Source of the DNA: Hungatella sp.
Lineage (GTDB): Bacteria > Bacillota > Clostridia > Lachnospirales > Lachnospiraceae
Direction: 5' to 3'
Assembly: GCA_022792815.1 (NCBI GenBank)
Contig: JAAWBS010000005.1
Location: 1 to 53,549, forward strand
Length of the DNA: 53,549 bases
Positions 24,437 to 32,767 of the stretch are shown piece after piece (the stretch's first letter is position 1; every line of letters starts with the position of its first letter). Position numbers and translations under genes: made by a program. Below the pieces are notes generated by a model that was not told the DNA's origin, did not search any database, and worked only from the letters and a program-made list of their open reading frames with translations.

Positions 24437-25303
24437 TCACGCCCCCGCAGCCCCTTCCCCTTTCTTCCGATACCGCAGCGGAGTCATCCCCGTATATCGT
24501 TTAAACACCCTCTCATAGTAAGTCACCGTCTCGTACCCCAGAATCTCCGCGATCTCTGTGACGGAATACCGGCTGCCTGTCAAAAGCTCCTGAGATTTCT
24601 TGATGCGGCTGATATTCTTGTATTCGTTGACCGTAAAACTGGTGACCTCTTTGAAGATACGGCTCAGGTAAGATTTGCTCACATAAAACCGGGCCGCCAG
24701 CTGCGACAGACTCTCCCGGGTCTCCGGGTATTTCATCAGGTACCGGGCCACCTCATGGACCTTCTGGTGCTTCCATGTACGCACGGTCTCCGGCTCCTGA
24801 TACCAGGAGGTTTTCTGCTGACAGCGCAGGAGAAGCAGAACCAGCTGAGCCACCAGAAGCCCTGCCATCCCGCTCTGAAATTCCTGTCGGACAGACAGCT
24901 CTCTCTCCAACTGCTCCATCAGATTCCGGATCTGTCTCCCCTCCTCCTCCCCGGTCTTGATCACCGCGGCGCTTAGGTGAAACAGCTCCTCCATGGTTCC
25001 CGCCCGGCACACCTTCAAAAAGGGCTCCACCACCCCCGCCTCGATCTGGAGCAGAATCCTCTCATGGCGGGGATTTCCTGCGGCGCTGGTCTTATGGATC
25101 TGGTTCGGACGGATGAGCACCACGTCTCCCGCCTTCACCAGATAGGTCTCCTGGTCGATAAAATAGTATCTCTCCCCTTCCAGGAGATAATACAGCTCAT
25201 AGGTGTCATGAAAATGCCTCACTGCCATGGAAAACTCCTGGTCCCGCATGACCCGATCCATCTCCAGACCCTGAACCTGTCCTTTAAATCTCATCTCCTC
25301 CAT
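24437..25303 (-). CDS. AraC-family transcriptional regulator with cupin sensor domain
   Basis: 288 residues. An N-terminal AraC cupin domain covers about 20-110 (FHDTYELYYLLEGERYYFID, GDVVLIRPNQIHKT), which binds a small ligand in the family. The C-terminal double helix-turn-helix is at about 185-285 (LSQLAARFYVSKSYLSRIFK; then SVTEIAEILGYETVTYYERV, FKRYTGMTPLRYRKK). AGGAGG lies 10 bases before the ATG. It is divergent from the GH4 alpha-galacturonidase gene across 210 bases, which makes it the likely regulator of that gene, with a uronide or a product as inducer (inference). Confidence 0.92.
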   Translation of the reverse strand: MEEMRFKGQVQGLEMDRVMRDQEFSMAVRHFHDTYELYYLLEGERYYFIDQETYLVKAGDVVLIRPNQIHKTSAAGNPRHERILLQIEAGVVEPFLKVCRAGTMEELFHLSAAVIKTGEEEGRQIRNLMEQLERELSVRQEFQSGMAGLLVAQLVLLLLRCQQKTSWYQEPETVRTWKHQKVHEVARYLMKYPETRESLSQLAARFYVSKSYLSRIFKEVTSFTVNEYKNISRIKKSQELLTGSRYSVTEIAEILGYETVTYYERVFKRYTGMTPLRYRKKGEGAAGA

Positions 25304-25423
25304 ACCTTTTTGCCCTCCTAAGCGCCGGTCTCTCTCCGCGCTTTCCGCCCTGATGATCCGTTTTAGGCACTCTATCTTCCATTTGTATCCATAAATATGA
25401 TTTTTGCTTTTTTAGCTACTATT

Positions 25424-25491
25424 TTGTAAGATTTTTATCCTATATTATAGTATACTCTATAGCAAAAGGAAAGGGGAAACCAAGGTTCCCC
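25424..25491 (+). promoter_or_regulatory. Promoter and leader hairpin of the GH4 gene
   Basis: TTGTAA (25424-25429), 16 bases, TATAGT (25446-25451), an average promoter that may need activation. A GGGGAA/TTCCCC hairpin follows in the leader (about 25475-25491), before AGGAGG and the ATG at 25514. Confidence 0.5.
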
Positions 25492-25513
25492 TCAAATTCA
25501 AGGAGGCAGCACT

Positions 25514-26920
25514 ATGAACTATGATGTATCCGCCAACAAAGTCCACGATGTACAGATCGCCTACATCGGCGGAGGCTCCAGAGGCTGGGCATGGACTTTT
25601 ATGACCGACTTATCCATGGAGGAATCCTTAAGCGGCACCATCCGCCTTTACGATATTGACGAGAAGGCCGCAGGGAACAATGAGACCATCGGCAATCACC
25701 TGACAGACCGCCCCGACACCACCGGAGACTGGAACTATGTCACCAGCCATTCTCTCAGGGAAGCCCTGACTGGGGCTGACTTTGTGGTGATCTCCATCCT
25801 CCCGGGCACTTTCGACGAGATGGCCTCTGACGTCCATCTTCCGGAACGCCTGGGGATCTATCAGTCCGTGGGAGACACCGCAGGTCCCGGAGGTATCATC
25901 CGCGCCCTGAGAACCATCCCCATGTTTGTGGATATCGCCGAGGCCGTCAAAACCTGGGCTCCCGATGCCTGGGTGATCAACTACACCAACCCCATGACCC
26001 TGTGTGTGAAGACGCTCTACCATGTATTCCCTCAGATCAAGGCCTTCGGCTGCTGCCATGAGGTCTTTGGCACTCAGAAAGTATTGAAGGGAATCTGTGA
26101 ACAGGCCCTGGGACTGGAACAGATCAACCGCCGGGACATTGAGGTCAATGTGCTGGGTATCAATCATTTTACCTGGTTTGACCGGGCATCCTACAAGGGA
26201 GTGGACCTGTTCCCCATCTACCGTCAGTTCATCCTGGACCACTTTGAAGAAGGATTCCATGAGCCTGACCGCAACTGGATGAACGGCACCTTCAACTGTG
26301 CTCATCGAGTCAAGTTTGACCTGTTTGGCCGCTTCGGCCTCATCGCCGCCGCAGGGGACCGCCATCTGGCCGAATTTATGCCCGGAGAGGAATATCTGAA
26401 AGATCCTGACACCGTCAAGCAGTGGAAGTTTGCCCTGACCACCGTGGACTGGAGAAAGGAGGATCTGAAAAAACGCCTGGCCCGCAGCGCCCGCCTGGCT
26501 GCCGGGGAGGAGGAGATCAAACTGGAGCCTACCGGGGAAGAGGGGATCCTGCTGATTCGGGCTCTCTGCGGACTGGATCGGGTCATCAGCAACGTCAATA
26601 TCCCCAACACCATGCTGCAGATCCCCAATCTGCCTGCCTCCGCCGTGGTGGAGACTAATGCGGTCTTTGGCCTGGACTCCATAAGGCCTGTCGCCGCCGG
26701 CCCTCTCCCCGAAGATTTGCTGGCTCTGGTAAAGCCTCACACGGACAACCATGAGATCGTGCTACAGGCCGCCCTCACCTGCGACCGAAGCTTCGTGTAT
26801 GAGGCCTTCCGGCAGGATCCCCTGGTGAAGGGACGCGTCGGCGACGAGGAACTTCGCAGCCTTGCCGATGATATGATCGCCAACACCATGACTTATCTGC
26901 CAAAGGGATGGCAGCGGTAA
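25514..26920 (+). CDS. lplD: GH4 family alpha-galacturonidase (LplD-like)
   Basis: 468 residues, closely resembling Bacillus subtilis LplD as I recall it. The N-terminal NAD-binding Rossmann motif is AYIGGGSRGWAWTFM (residues 16-30). The metal and catalytic motifs are NYTNPM (N159) and GCCHEVFG (C181, H182), and VNVLGINHFTWF follows at about 212. GH4 enzymes break glycosidic bonds by NAD-assisted oxidation at C3 with a divalent metal. The LplD branch acts on alpha-galacturonides, the ends of pectin oligomers. No signal peptide is present, so it works on imported oligosaccharides. AGGAGG is 7 bases upstream. The divergent AraC gene is its probable regulator. Other GH4 specificities cannot be fully excluded. 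Confidence 0.9.
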   Translation: MNYDVSANKVHDVQIAYIGGGSRGWAWTFMTDLSMEESLSGTIRLYDIDEKAAGNNETIGNHLTDRPDTTGDWNYVTSHSLREALTGADFVVISILPGTFDEMASDVHLPERLGIYQSVGDTAGPGGIIRALRTIPMFVDIAEAVKTWAPDAWVINYTNPMTLCVKTLYHVFPQIKAFGCCHEVFGTQKVLKGICEQALGLEQINRRDIEVNVLGINHFTWFDRASYKGVDLFPIYRQFILDHFEEGFHEPDRNWMNGTFNCAHRVKFDLFGRFGLIAAAGDRHLAEFMPGEEYLKDPDTVKQWKFALTTVDWRKEDLKKRLARSARLAAGEEEIKLEPTGEEGILLIRALCGLDRVISNVNIPNTMLQIPNLPASAVVETNAVFGLDSIRPVAAGPLPEDLLALVKPHTDNHEIVLQAALTCDRSFVYEAFRQDPLVKGRVGDEELRSLADDMIANTMTYLPKGWQR

Positions 26921-27002
26921 CCGTCCTTCTTGCAGCTCTCCCCCGAATGTGCTAAAATAAAATCAACGTTTCATTATCACCAAAGAAAGCAGGTGCAATA
27001 CT

Positions 27003-28211
27003 ATGAAATATGATTTTACTTCCATCATGGACCGCCGCGGCATGGACTCCATCGCTGTGGACTCCCCGGGCAAGACGGACGCTCCCGGCGGCCCGACAGA
27101 CGGCTTCGACGTCATCCCCATGTGGGTGGCTGACATGAATTTCCCCACTGTTCCCACGGTTCCCAGGGCTCTGGCCGATCGGGCCGCCCATCCGGCATAC
27201 GGGTATTTCAAACTTTCCGATGCCTACTATGATGCCGTCATCGGCTGGCAGAGGGACAGGAACCAGGTGACAGACCTGAAAAAGGAACACATCGGCTATG
27301 AAAACGGGGTTCTGGGATGTGTGGTATCCTCTGCTCAGGCATTCTGTTCGACAGGGGACAAGATCCTGGTCCACGCGCCTACCTACATCGGCTTTACCGG
27401 TTCTCTCACCAACGCGGGCTATGACCTGGTATTAAGTCAGCTGGTTCAGGATGAAAGCGGAACCTGGCGCATGGATTATGAGGACATGGACCGGAAATTA
27501 AAAGAGAATTCCATTCATTTTGCCGTCTTCTGTTCTCCTCACAATCCCACTGGCAGAGTGTGGGAGAGATGGGAGATCGAGAAAGCCATGGAGGTATACC
27601 GGGACAACGACTGCGTGGTGGTATCCGATGAGATCTGGTCTGACCTCCTCCTGGACGGCCACAAACACATTCCCACCCAGTCTGTGTCGGAGGACGCGAA
27701 AAACCGGGTCATCGCCGTGTACGCTCCCTCCAAGACTTTCAACTTGGCCGGGCTGGTAGGCTCCTACCATATCGTCTACAGCAGGTATCTGAGAGACCGG
27801 CTGAGGAAACAGTCCTCTCTGTGCCACTATAACTCCCAGAATGTCATGTCCATGCACGCCCTCATCGGCGCCTACTCACAGGAAGGCCGCCAGTGGGTGG
27901 ACGAGCTGTGCCAGGTACTCAGCGCCAATGTGGACTATGCCTGCACCTACATCGCCGACCATTTTCCGGGCATCTCTTTGGCCAGGCCTCAAGGCACTTA
28001 CATGCTGTACCTGGACTGCGCCGACTACTGCCACAGCCATGGCCGGACTCTGGATCAGCTCCTTCGGGCCGGCTGGAATGTGGGCGTAATCTGGCAGGAC
28101 GGACGGCCCTTCAACAAGCCCTACACCATCCGTATGAACTTGGCCCTTCCCCTCAGCCGCGTGAAGGAGGCCTTTGACCGGCTGACAAAATATGTATTTT
28201 CCGATCAGTAG
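27003..28211 (+). CDS. PatB/MalY-type PLP-dependent C-S lyase / aminotransferase
   Basis: 402 residues of the fold-type I aminotransferase family, MalY/PatB branch. Features are an N-terminal VIPMWVADMNFPT motif typical of this branch (about residues 38-50), substrate-side GYFKLSDAYYDA, FCSPHNPTGRVW (about 179-190), SDEIWSDL (about 215), and the PLP lysine K244 in APSKTFNLAG. Relatives cleave cystathionine or other cysteine S-conjugates to give a thiol, pyruvate and ammonia. It follows the GH4 gene by 82 bases on the same strand, with a weak ribosome binding site. The pathway link to galacturonide use is not obvious. Confidence 0.9.
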   Translation: MKYDFTSIMDRRGMDSIAVDSPGKTDAPGGPTDGFDVIPMWVADMNFPTVPTVPRALADRAAHPAYGYFKLSDAYYDAVIGWQRDRNQVTDLKKEHIGYENGVLGCVVSSAQAFCSTGDKILVHAPTYIGFTGSLTNAGYDLVLSQLVQDESGTWRMDYEDMDRKLKENSIHFAVFCSPHNPTGRVWERWEIEKAMEVYRDNDCVVVSDEIWSDLLLDGHKHIPTQSVSEDAKNRVIAVYAPSKTFNLAGLVGSYHIVYSRYLRDRLRKQSSLCHYNSQNVMSMHALIGAYSQEGRQWVDELCQVLSANVDYACTYIADHFPGISLARPQGTYMLYLDCADYCHSHGRTLDQLLRAGWNVGVIWQDGRPFNKPYTIRMNLALPLSRVKEAFDRLTKYVFSDQ

Positions 28212-28219
28212 TTGAATTC

Positions 28220-28268
28220 AAAAAATCCGGAACCGCTTTTCAAATCCGCGGCTCCGGATCTCTTTTTT
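28220..28268. terminator. Bidirectional terminator
   Basis: AAAAAATCCGGAACCGC pairs with GCGGCTCCGGAT followed by TCTTTTTT. It lies between the convergent PatB-like gene and the SDR gene. Confidence 0.88.
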
Positions 28269-28300
28269 CGTCAGCACTTTCTCATCTGTTCCCTTCCCAC

Positions 28301-29080
28301 TTAAGGACGAAGGCCCATGCCTCCCTCCAGAGTGATGGTCTCTCCGGACATATACTTAAAATCCGGGGATCCCAAATGCACGCACACCCGTCCGATATCC
28401 TTCTCCGGATCTCCGAATCTTCCCATGGGCACGGCTCTTAAATTCTTCTCATAAGCCTCGGGGTAGGAAGCCTTGAAATTCTCCAGCTGGGAGGTCATAG
28501 CCAGGGGACACACCACATTTACGTTGATGTTGTCCTTGCCCCACTCGGTGGCTGCCACCCTGGACAGCCCTCTGACCCCCTCCTTGGCGGCGGCGTAAGA
28601 GCACTGTCCCGCATTGCCGAAGAGTCCTGCCCCTGATGCAAAGTTGATGACAGAGCCTTCGGTCTCTTTCAGATAGGGATAGCACTCTCTCATATAGTAA
28701 AATGTGGCATAGAGCCCGGAGTAGATCCCCAAGTCAAAGTGATCTCTCGTCTGCATGGACAGAGGGATTCCGGAGGCCGAAGCCTGAGCGTTGTTGATCA
28801 GCACGTCGATGCGCCCAAAGGTCTCGATGGTCTTTTTCACCACCGCCTTCACCCTGTCCTCCGACTCGTCGTCCGGAGTCACATCGGCCTGCATAGCCAG
28901 CACCCGGATGCCGTACAGGCGCTCCAACTCCTCCTTGGCATCCAGAAGCTTCTGTTCGTTTCGCCCGGTCAGAACCAGATTCGCGCCTTCCTTGGCATAA
29001 GCCACGGCGATGCCGTAGCCGATGGACTTTGCCTTTCCCCCTCCGGTGATAATCGCCACCTTGCCGTCGAAAATTCCCAT
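28301..29080 (-). CDS. Short-chain dehydrogenase/reductase (SDR family)
   Basis: 259 residues from ATG 29080; a GTG two codons earlier (29086), closer to the AGGAG site, is an alternative start. The NAD(P)-binding motif TGGGKAKSIGYGIA begins at residue 12, INNAQ at 95-99, and the catalytic set S149, Y162 and K166 is present (FASGAGL; SYAAAK). The TGGGxxxSIG pattern resembles FabI-like or divergent SDRs more than the classical TGGxxGIG. A C-terminal SGETITLEGGMG matches the usual substrate-loop end. Substrate unknown. It follows nagA by 90 bases on the same strand and may be co-transcribed. Confidence 0.88.
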   Translation of the reverse strand: MGIFDGKVAIITGGGKAKSIGYGIAVAYAKEGANLVLTGRNEQKLLDAKEELERLYGIRVLAMQADVTPDDESEDRVKAVVKKTIETFGRIDVLINNAQASASGIPLSMQTRDHFDLGIYSGLYATFYYMRECYPYLKETEGSVINFASGAGLFGNAGQCSYAAAKEGVRGLSRVAATEWGKDNINVNVVCPLAMTSQLENFKASYPEAYEKNLRAVPMGRFGDPEKDIGRVCVHLGSPDFKYMSGETITLEGGMGLRP

Positions 29081-29170
29081 TTTCACAAATCTCCTTCATT
29101 ATGATAATATTTTAACAACTTATTCCGGCCCATTCGTCTTTTCATCAAAACATACTCCGGCCGGGGAGGC

Positions 29171-30310
29171 TTACAGCATCTTTTTCCCTCGGCACCAGGT
29201 CTGACACACATCGTAATTGTCTTCCAGCACCACCAGATCTGCATCATACCCTGCCGCCAGTCTTCCCTTTCTGTCGTCTACCCTCAGACACCGGGCCGGA
29301 TTGATGGTACAGCTGTTGAGCGCCGTGTCAAAGGGAACCAGCGCATCTTCCACCAGAATCTTTAACCCTCTGTTCATGTTCAGCGTACTTCCCGCGATGG
29401 TATTGGTCCCTTTTAAGTAAGCCAGCCCTGCATCACTGATCTCGATGGGATGGCCTCCCAGCTCATAATCGCCTCCAGGCGGGCAGTGTTTGGGTCTGAG
29501 AGAGTCGGTAATCATGATGGTGTAATCCCGCCCCTTCGCGGTGACATAATTGTTTAGGGCAGCCAGATGACAATGACAGCCGTCACAGATAATCTCCCCA
29601 TAGATATCCCTCACCCGGTAAGCGGCTCCCACCAGCCCCGGATTCCTGTGGTGCAGGCCGGTCATGCCGTTGTACACATGGGTCATGGAGGTGGCCCCGT
29701 TGGCGATGCCCATCAGCGCCTCCTCATAAGTGGCCGAGGAATGTCCCATACTGACCACCACCCCGTGGCTGCTGCAATATCTTGTCAGGGCAAAATCCGG
29801 GTCGTGCTCCGGAGCCAAGGTGATGTATCGGATCAGCCCTTCGGCGGCTTTCTGGTACATCTCAAACTGCTCCACAGACGGCTTTGCGATCGCCTCCGGC
29901 GGCTGGGCCCCCTTGTAGTCCATATCAAGATAGGGTCCCTCAAAATGGATCCCCAGGATCTGGGCCCCTTCATATCCCTCTCTCACCACAGCAGCCACAT
30001 TGGCCACTGCCCTGGTCAGCACGTCCGGCATCTGGGTCACCGTCGTGGGCAGAATCGCCGTGACTCCCTCTTCCGGTATCCGCCTCATCCAGTCCCGAAG
30101 TCCCTCCGATTCCCCGTCATTGGTATCAAATCCATAGGAGCCATGGGTGTGGACATCGATAAATCCCGGTACGATCCGTTTCTCCCCATAATCCTCCTCT
30201 GCCTCTCTCTCCCCATAAGGATGGATTCTTTCGATCTTCTCTTCATTGATCTCCAGCTGAGCCTCTGTAAACTGCCCCCCGATCCACACCCGTCTGCTCT
30301 GTACTATCAT
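29171..30310 (-). CDS. nagA: N-acetylglucosamine-6-phosphate deacetylase
   Basis: 379 residues from ATG 30310, chosen because AGGAG lies 6 bases upstream; the longer open frame starts inside the inserted repeat at 30340. It is an amidohydrolase with metal motif FIDVHTHG (H54, H56), an IHFEGPYL glutamate at about 125, GHSSAT, THVYNGM (usually THLFNAM), and the catalytic aspartate in ITDSLRP. It removes acetate from GlcNAc-6-P (or GalNAc-6-P in Aga-type paralogues), giving glucosamine-6-P. No nagB is adjacent in the window. The mannose-family PTS 20 kb away could supply its substrate, but that is only a suggestion. A palindromic repeat element sits 30 bases upstream of the start. Confidence 0.93.
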   Translation of the reverse strand: MIVQSRRVWIGGQFTEAQLEINEEKIERIHPYGEREAEEDYGEKRIVPGFIDVHTHGSYGFDTNDGESEGLRDWMRRIPEEGVTAILPTTVTQMPDVLTRAVANVAAVVREGYEGAQILGIHFEGPYLDMDYKGAQPPEAIAKPSVEQFEMYQKAAEGLIRYITLAPEHDPDFALTRYCSSHGVVVSMGHSSATYEEALMGIANGATSMTHVYNGMTGLHHRNPGLVGAAYRVRDIYGEIICDGCHCHLAALNNYVTAKGRDYTIMITDSLRPKHCPPGGDYELGGHPIEISDAGLAYLKGTNTIAGSTLNMNRGLKILVEDALVPFDTALNSCTINPARCLRVDDRKGRLAAGYDADLVVLEDNYDVCQTWCRGKKML

Positions 30311-30339
30311 ATCCTTCTCCTTTCCGGAATCTTCTCCAT

Positions 30340-30614
30340 TAGGCATTTGCGAAACTCAAAACTTGGCTGAATACTCTGACAATATATTCCAGGAAAAGCC
30401 ATTACACCATGAAGCTGAGACCATAAAAAACAGGAGGGCCCTCTGCCCGAGTGTTTTTTGTCCTACTGGATTCAGCGGAAGTGCGCTGATGCGCACGCAG
30501 GTCATCAACCTGACGGTTGGTGACATTTCTCAGCGGAATGCTCGGTGTACGAAGGCTTTGTATGGAAGATATTGTCAGAATATTCTCCGGGCTTTGACTT
30601 TCGCAATTACCTAA
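30340..30614. mobile_element. MITE copy 1 (275 bp) with 9-10 bp target duplication
   Basis: Ends are TTAGGCATTTGCGAAACTCA and, inverted, TTAGGTAATTGCGAAAGTCA. Flanks carry TCTTCTCCAT on both sides (30331-30340 and 30615-30624), a target-site duplication of 9-10 bases. The two arms are near complementary along most of the element, as in copy 2. Relative to copy 2 it has an extra 58-base block flanked by TCAGCGGAA (30472-30480 and 30530-30538). The block holds the hairpins GTGCGC-tgat-GCGCAC and GTCATCAACC-tgac-GGTTGGTGAC. No transposase is encoded. It sits in the upstream region of nagA. Confidence 0.88.
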
Positions 30615-30679
30615 TCTTCTCCATGGTATGTTTTGTTAAACCTGTCCCTCTCAGTATATCCATTCTCTCCATAAAAATC

Positions 30680-30731
30680 AAGAAAAGCCGGCCAGAAAAT
30701 GAAAATCTTTTCTGAATTCGGCTTCTCTTTT
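30680..30731 (-). terminator. Terminator of the DEAD-box helicase gene
   Basis: Minus strand: AAGCCG pairs with CGGCTT, with an inner AGAAAAG/CATTTTCT stem, then a T-rich tail. It starts 45 bases after the helicase stop. Confidence 0.7.
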
Positions 30732-30775
30732 AAAAATATTTTCTTAATTACATCTGCCTGCTTTTCCCGCCGGCT

Positions 30776-32479
30776 TTATCTGCCTTTTCCGTTGGCTTTC
30801 TCCACATGGACATTCTTTCCTTTGATCTTCACATCTTTCATGGCTCTGAGCACCCCATCGGCGTACTCTCTGGGAACCTCCACAAAGGTGTAGTTGTCAT
30901 ACATGTCGATACTTCCCACCAGCTTTCCGGAGATCCCCGTCTCCCCGGCCACGGCGCCCAGGATATCTCCGGGACGGATATTCTGGCTCTTTCCGATGTT
31001 GACAAACAGGCGGGCCATATCTTCCCGCTCCTCCCGGTCATACCGTCCGTCACGGCCATATCTTCCCCCGCGGCCTCCTCGTCCGTCACGGTCTCTGCCT
31101 CTCCCACGGCCTCCGTCACGTCCATACCGGTCTAAGTCGTCCAGAGAGCGGGCCGGACGGCCGCTGTCGATGATATCCTCATTTTCCTCTCCCATGGCCA
31201 GCTTTAAGAGGGCAGCTGCCACGTCCAGGGAAGTACACTCCTCCTCTGCCAGCACAGCCTTCTCGATCAGGTTCACCATCTTGGTCAGATCCGTATCATG
31301 GATCAGATCCATCACCTGCTCCATCACCTTCTCGGCCTTGATGGTGGTGATGTCGTCCAGAGACGGGATCGCCTGGGGGATGATCTTGGTCTTGCAGTAG
31401 CGCTGGATATCCCGGAGCTTGTAAACCTCTTTTCCCACCACCAGGCTGAAGGCGATTCCGTCTTTTCCTGCCCGGCCTGTACGCCCGATGCGGTGTACAT
31501 AGTACTCGTCATCCTGTGGGATGTCATAGTTGAACACGGCCTCCACGTTGTCCACATCGATCCCTCTGGCCGCCACGTCCGTGGCCACCAGGATCTCCGT
31601 GGTTCCGCTGCGGAAGCTGTTCATCACCCGGTCCCTCTGCATCTGCTTTAAGTCCCCGTGAAGCCCTTCCGCAAAGTATCCGCGGCCCTGCAGATCCTGC
31701 ACCAGCTCGTCCACCTTCTTCTTGGTGTTGCAGAACGCGATGGACAGCTTTGGCGCATACATATCAAGAAGGCGGCACATCACCTCCACCTTGGTCTTGG
31801 GCTTTACCTCATAATAGTACTGGGTCACCTTGGGAACCGTCAGCTCCTTCTTCACCACCTTCACCGTCACCGGCTCCTTCTGGAACCGTTTGGCGATATC
31901 CTGAATCTCATGAGGCATGGTGGCGGAGAACATCACGGTCTGCCGCTCTTCGGGCATCTGGCTTAGGATGGTCTCCATGTCCTCCAGAAATCCCATATTC
32001 AGCATCTCGTCGGCCTCATCCATGATGACCGTGCGGACATAGTCACAGCGGATCGTCTTTCTCCTCATATGGTCCATGACCCGCCCCGGGGTTCCGATGA
32101 CGATCTGGGTTCCGTCCTTTAAGCCCCGGATCTGTCTCACGATATCCTGTCCGCCGTAGATGGGAAGCACTTTGATCCCATGCATATATTTTGCCAGTCT
32201 GCGGATCTCCTCCGCCACCTGGATCGCCAGTTCTCTGGTAGGGCACAGCGCAACTGCCTGCAGCTTTTTGCTCTCCGGATCGATCTTCTGCAAAAGAGGA
32301 ATTCCGAACGCCGCCGTCTTTCCGGTTCCTGTCTGAGCCTGTCCCACTACATCCCGCCCCTCCATCTGCACCGGTATGGCCTGGGCCTGTATCGGCGATG
32401 CCGCCTCAAATCCCATGTCTGTCACTGCACGCAGAATTCTTTCGTCTAACTCCAACTCGTCAAATCTTACTGTTTCCAT
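30776..32479 (-). CDS. DEAD-box ATP-dependent RNA helicase with DbpA-type RNA-binding domain
   Basis: 567 residues. The helicase core occupies about 1-370: Q motif (FEAASPIQAQAIPVQM), Walker A AQTGTGKT, PTRELAIQ, DEADEML, SATMP, and motif VI HRIGRTGRAG. A spacer with an RG/GR-rich tract (about 430-475, repeated GRGRDRDGRGGRGGRYGR) follows. The end is a DbpA/CsdA-type RNA-binding domain (about 482-560, ARLFVNIGKSQNIRPGDILG). It unwinds structured RNA, most likely in ribosome assembly or cold adaptation. AAAGGA lies 6 bases before the ATG. A long structured leader and a near-consensus promoter precede it. Confidence 0.95.
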   Translation of the reverse strand: METVRFDELELDERILRAVTDMGFEAASPIQAQAIPVQMEGRDVVGQAQTGTGKTAAFGIPLLQKIDPESKKLQAVALCPTRELAIQVAEEIRRLAKYMHGIKVLPIYGGQDIVRQIRGLKDGTQIVIGTPGRVMDHMRRKTIRCDYVRTVIMDEADEMLNMGFLEDMETILSQMPEERQTVMFSATMPHEIQDIAKRFQKEPVTVKVVKKELTVPKVTQYYYEVKPKTKVEVMCRLLDMYAPKLSIAFCNTKKKVDELVQDLQGRGYFAEGLHGDLKQMQRDRVMNSFRSGTTEILVATDVAARGIDVDNVEAVFNYDIPQDDEYYVHRIGRTGRAGKDGIAFSLVVGKEVYKLRDIQRYCKTKIIPQAIPSLDDITTIKAEKVMEQVMDLIHDTDLTKMVNLIEKAVLAEEECTSLDVAAALLKLAMGEENEDIIDSGRPARSLDDLDRYGRDGGRGRGRDRDGRGGRGGRYGRDGRYDREEREDMARLFVNIGKSQNIRPGDILGAVAGETGISGKLVGSIDMYDNYTFVEVPREYADGVLRAMKDVKIKGKNVHVEKANGKGR

Positions 32480-32725
32480 TCATTTTCCTTTCATGCCCTC
32501 CCGGGCTTTCGCCTTCTTCACATCGGAGGACTGCTTCATTTTCCTTGAACCGTCCTGTGAAAGCCGTTCACTCCACCCGCAGCACAGGACGCTGTGTTCA
32601 CAGGCGCCTTGTGAATGTAATCCCAGGACTTCCACAGAAAACGAAACGAGAACATTCAAGACAGATCCTGAATCTTCTCGTTTTGCACAGTAATATACTA
32701 TAACAGACCATCTTCCGTGTGTCAA
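32480..32725 (-). promoter_or_regulatory. Near-consensus promoter and ~210-nt structured leader of the helicase gene
   Basis: Minus strand TTGACA (32725-32720), 17 bases, TATAGT (32702-32697). The leader of about 210 bases contains a long stem (AACGAGAA with TTCTCGTT, about 32645-32687), a TTCACA/TGTGAA hairpin around GGCGCC (about 32595-32615), and a CACAG/CTGTG hairpin after it. No ORF is evident in the leader. Long, folded 5' regions are typical for cold-shock helicase mRNAs; the control mechanism here is inference. Confidence 0.65.
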
Positions 32726-32767
32726 CCGGCAAATTGCTGATTCTGACCGTTTGACCGCCGAATCCCG

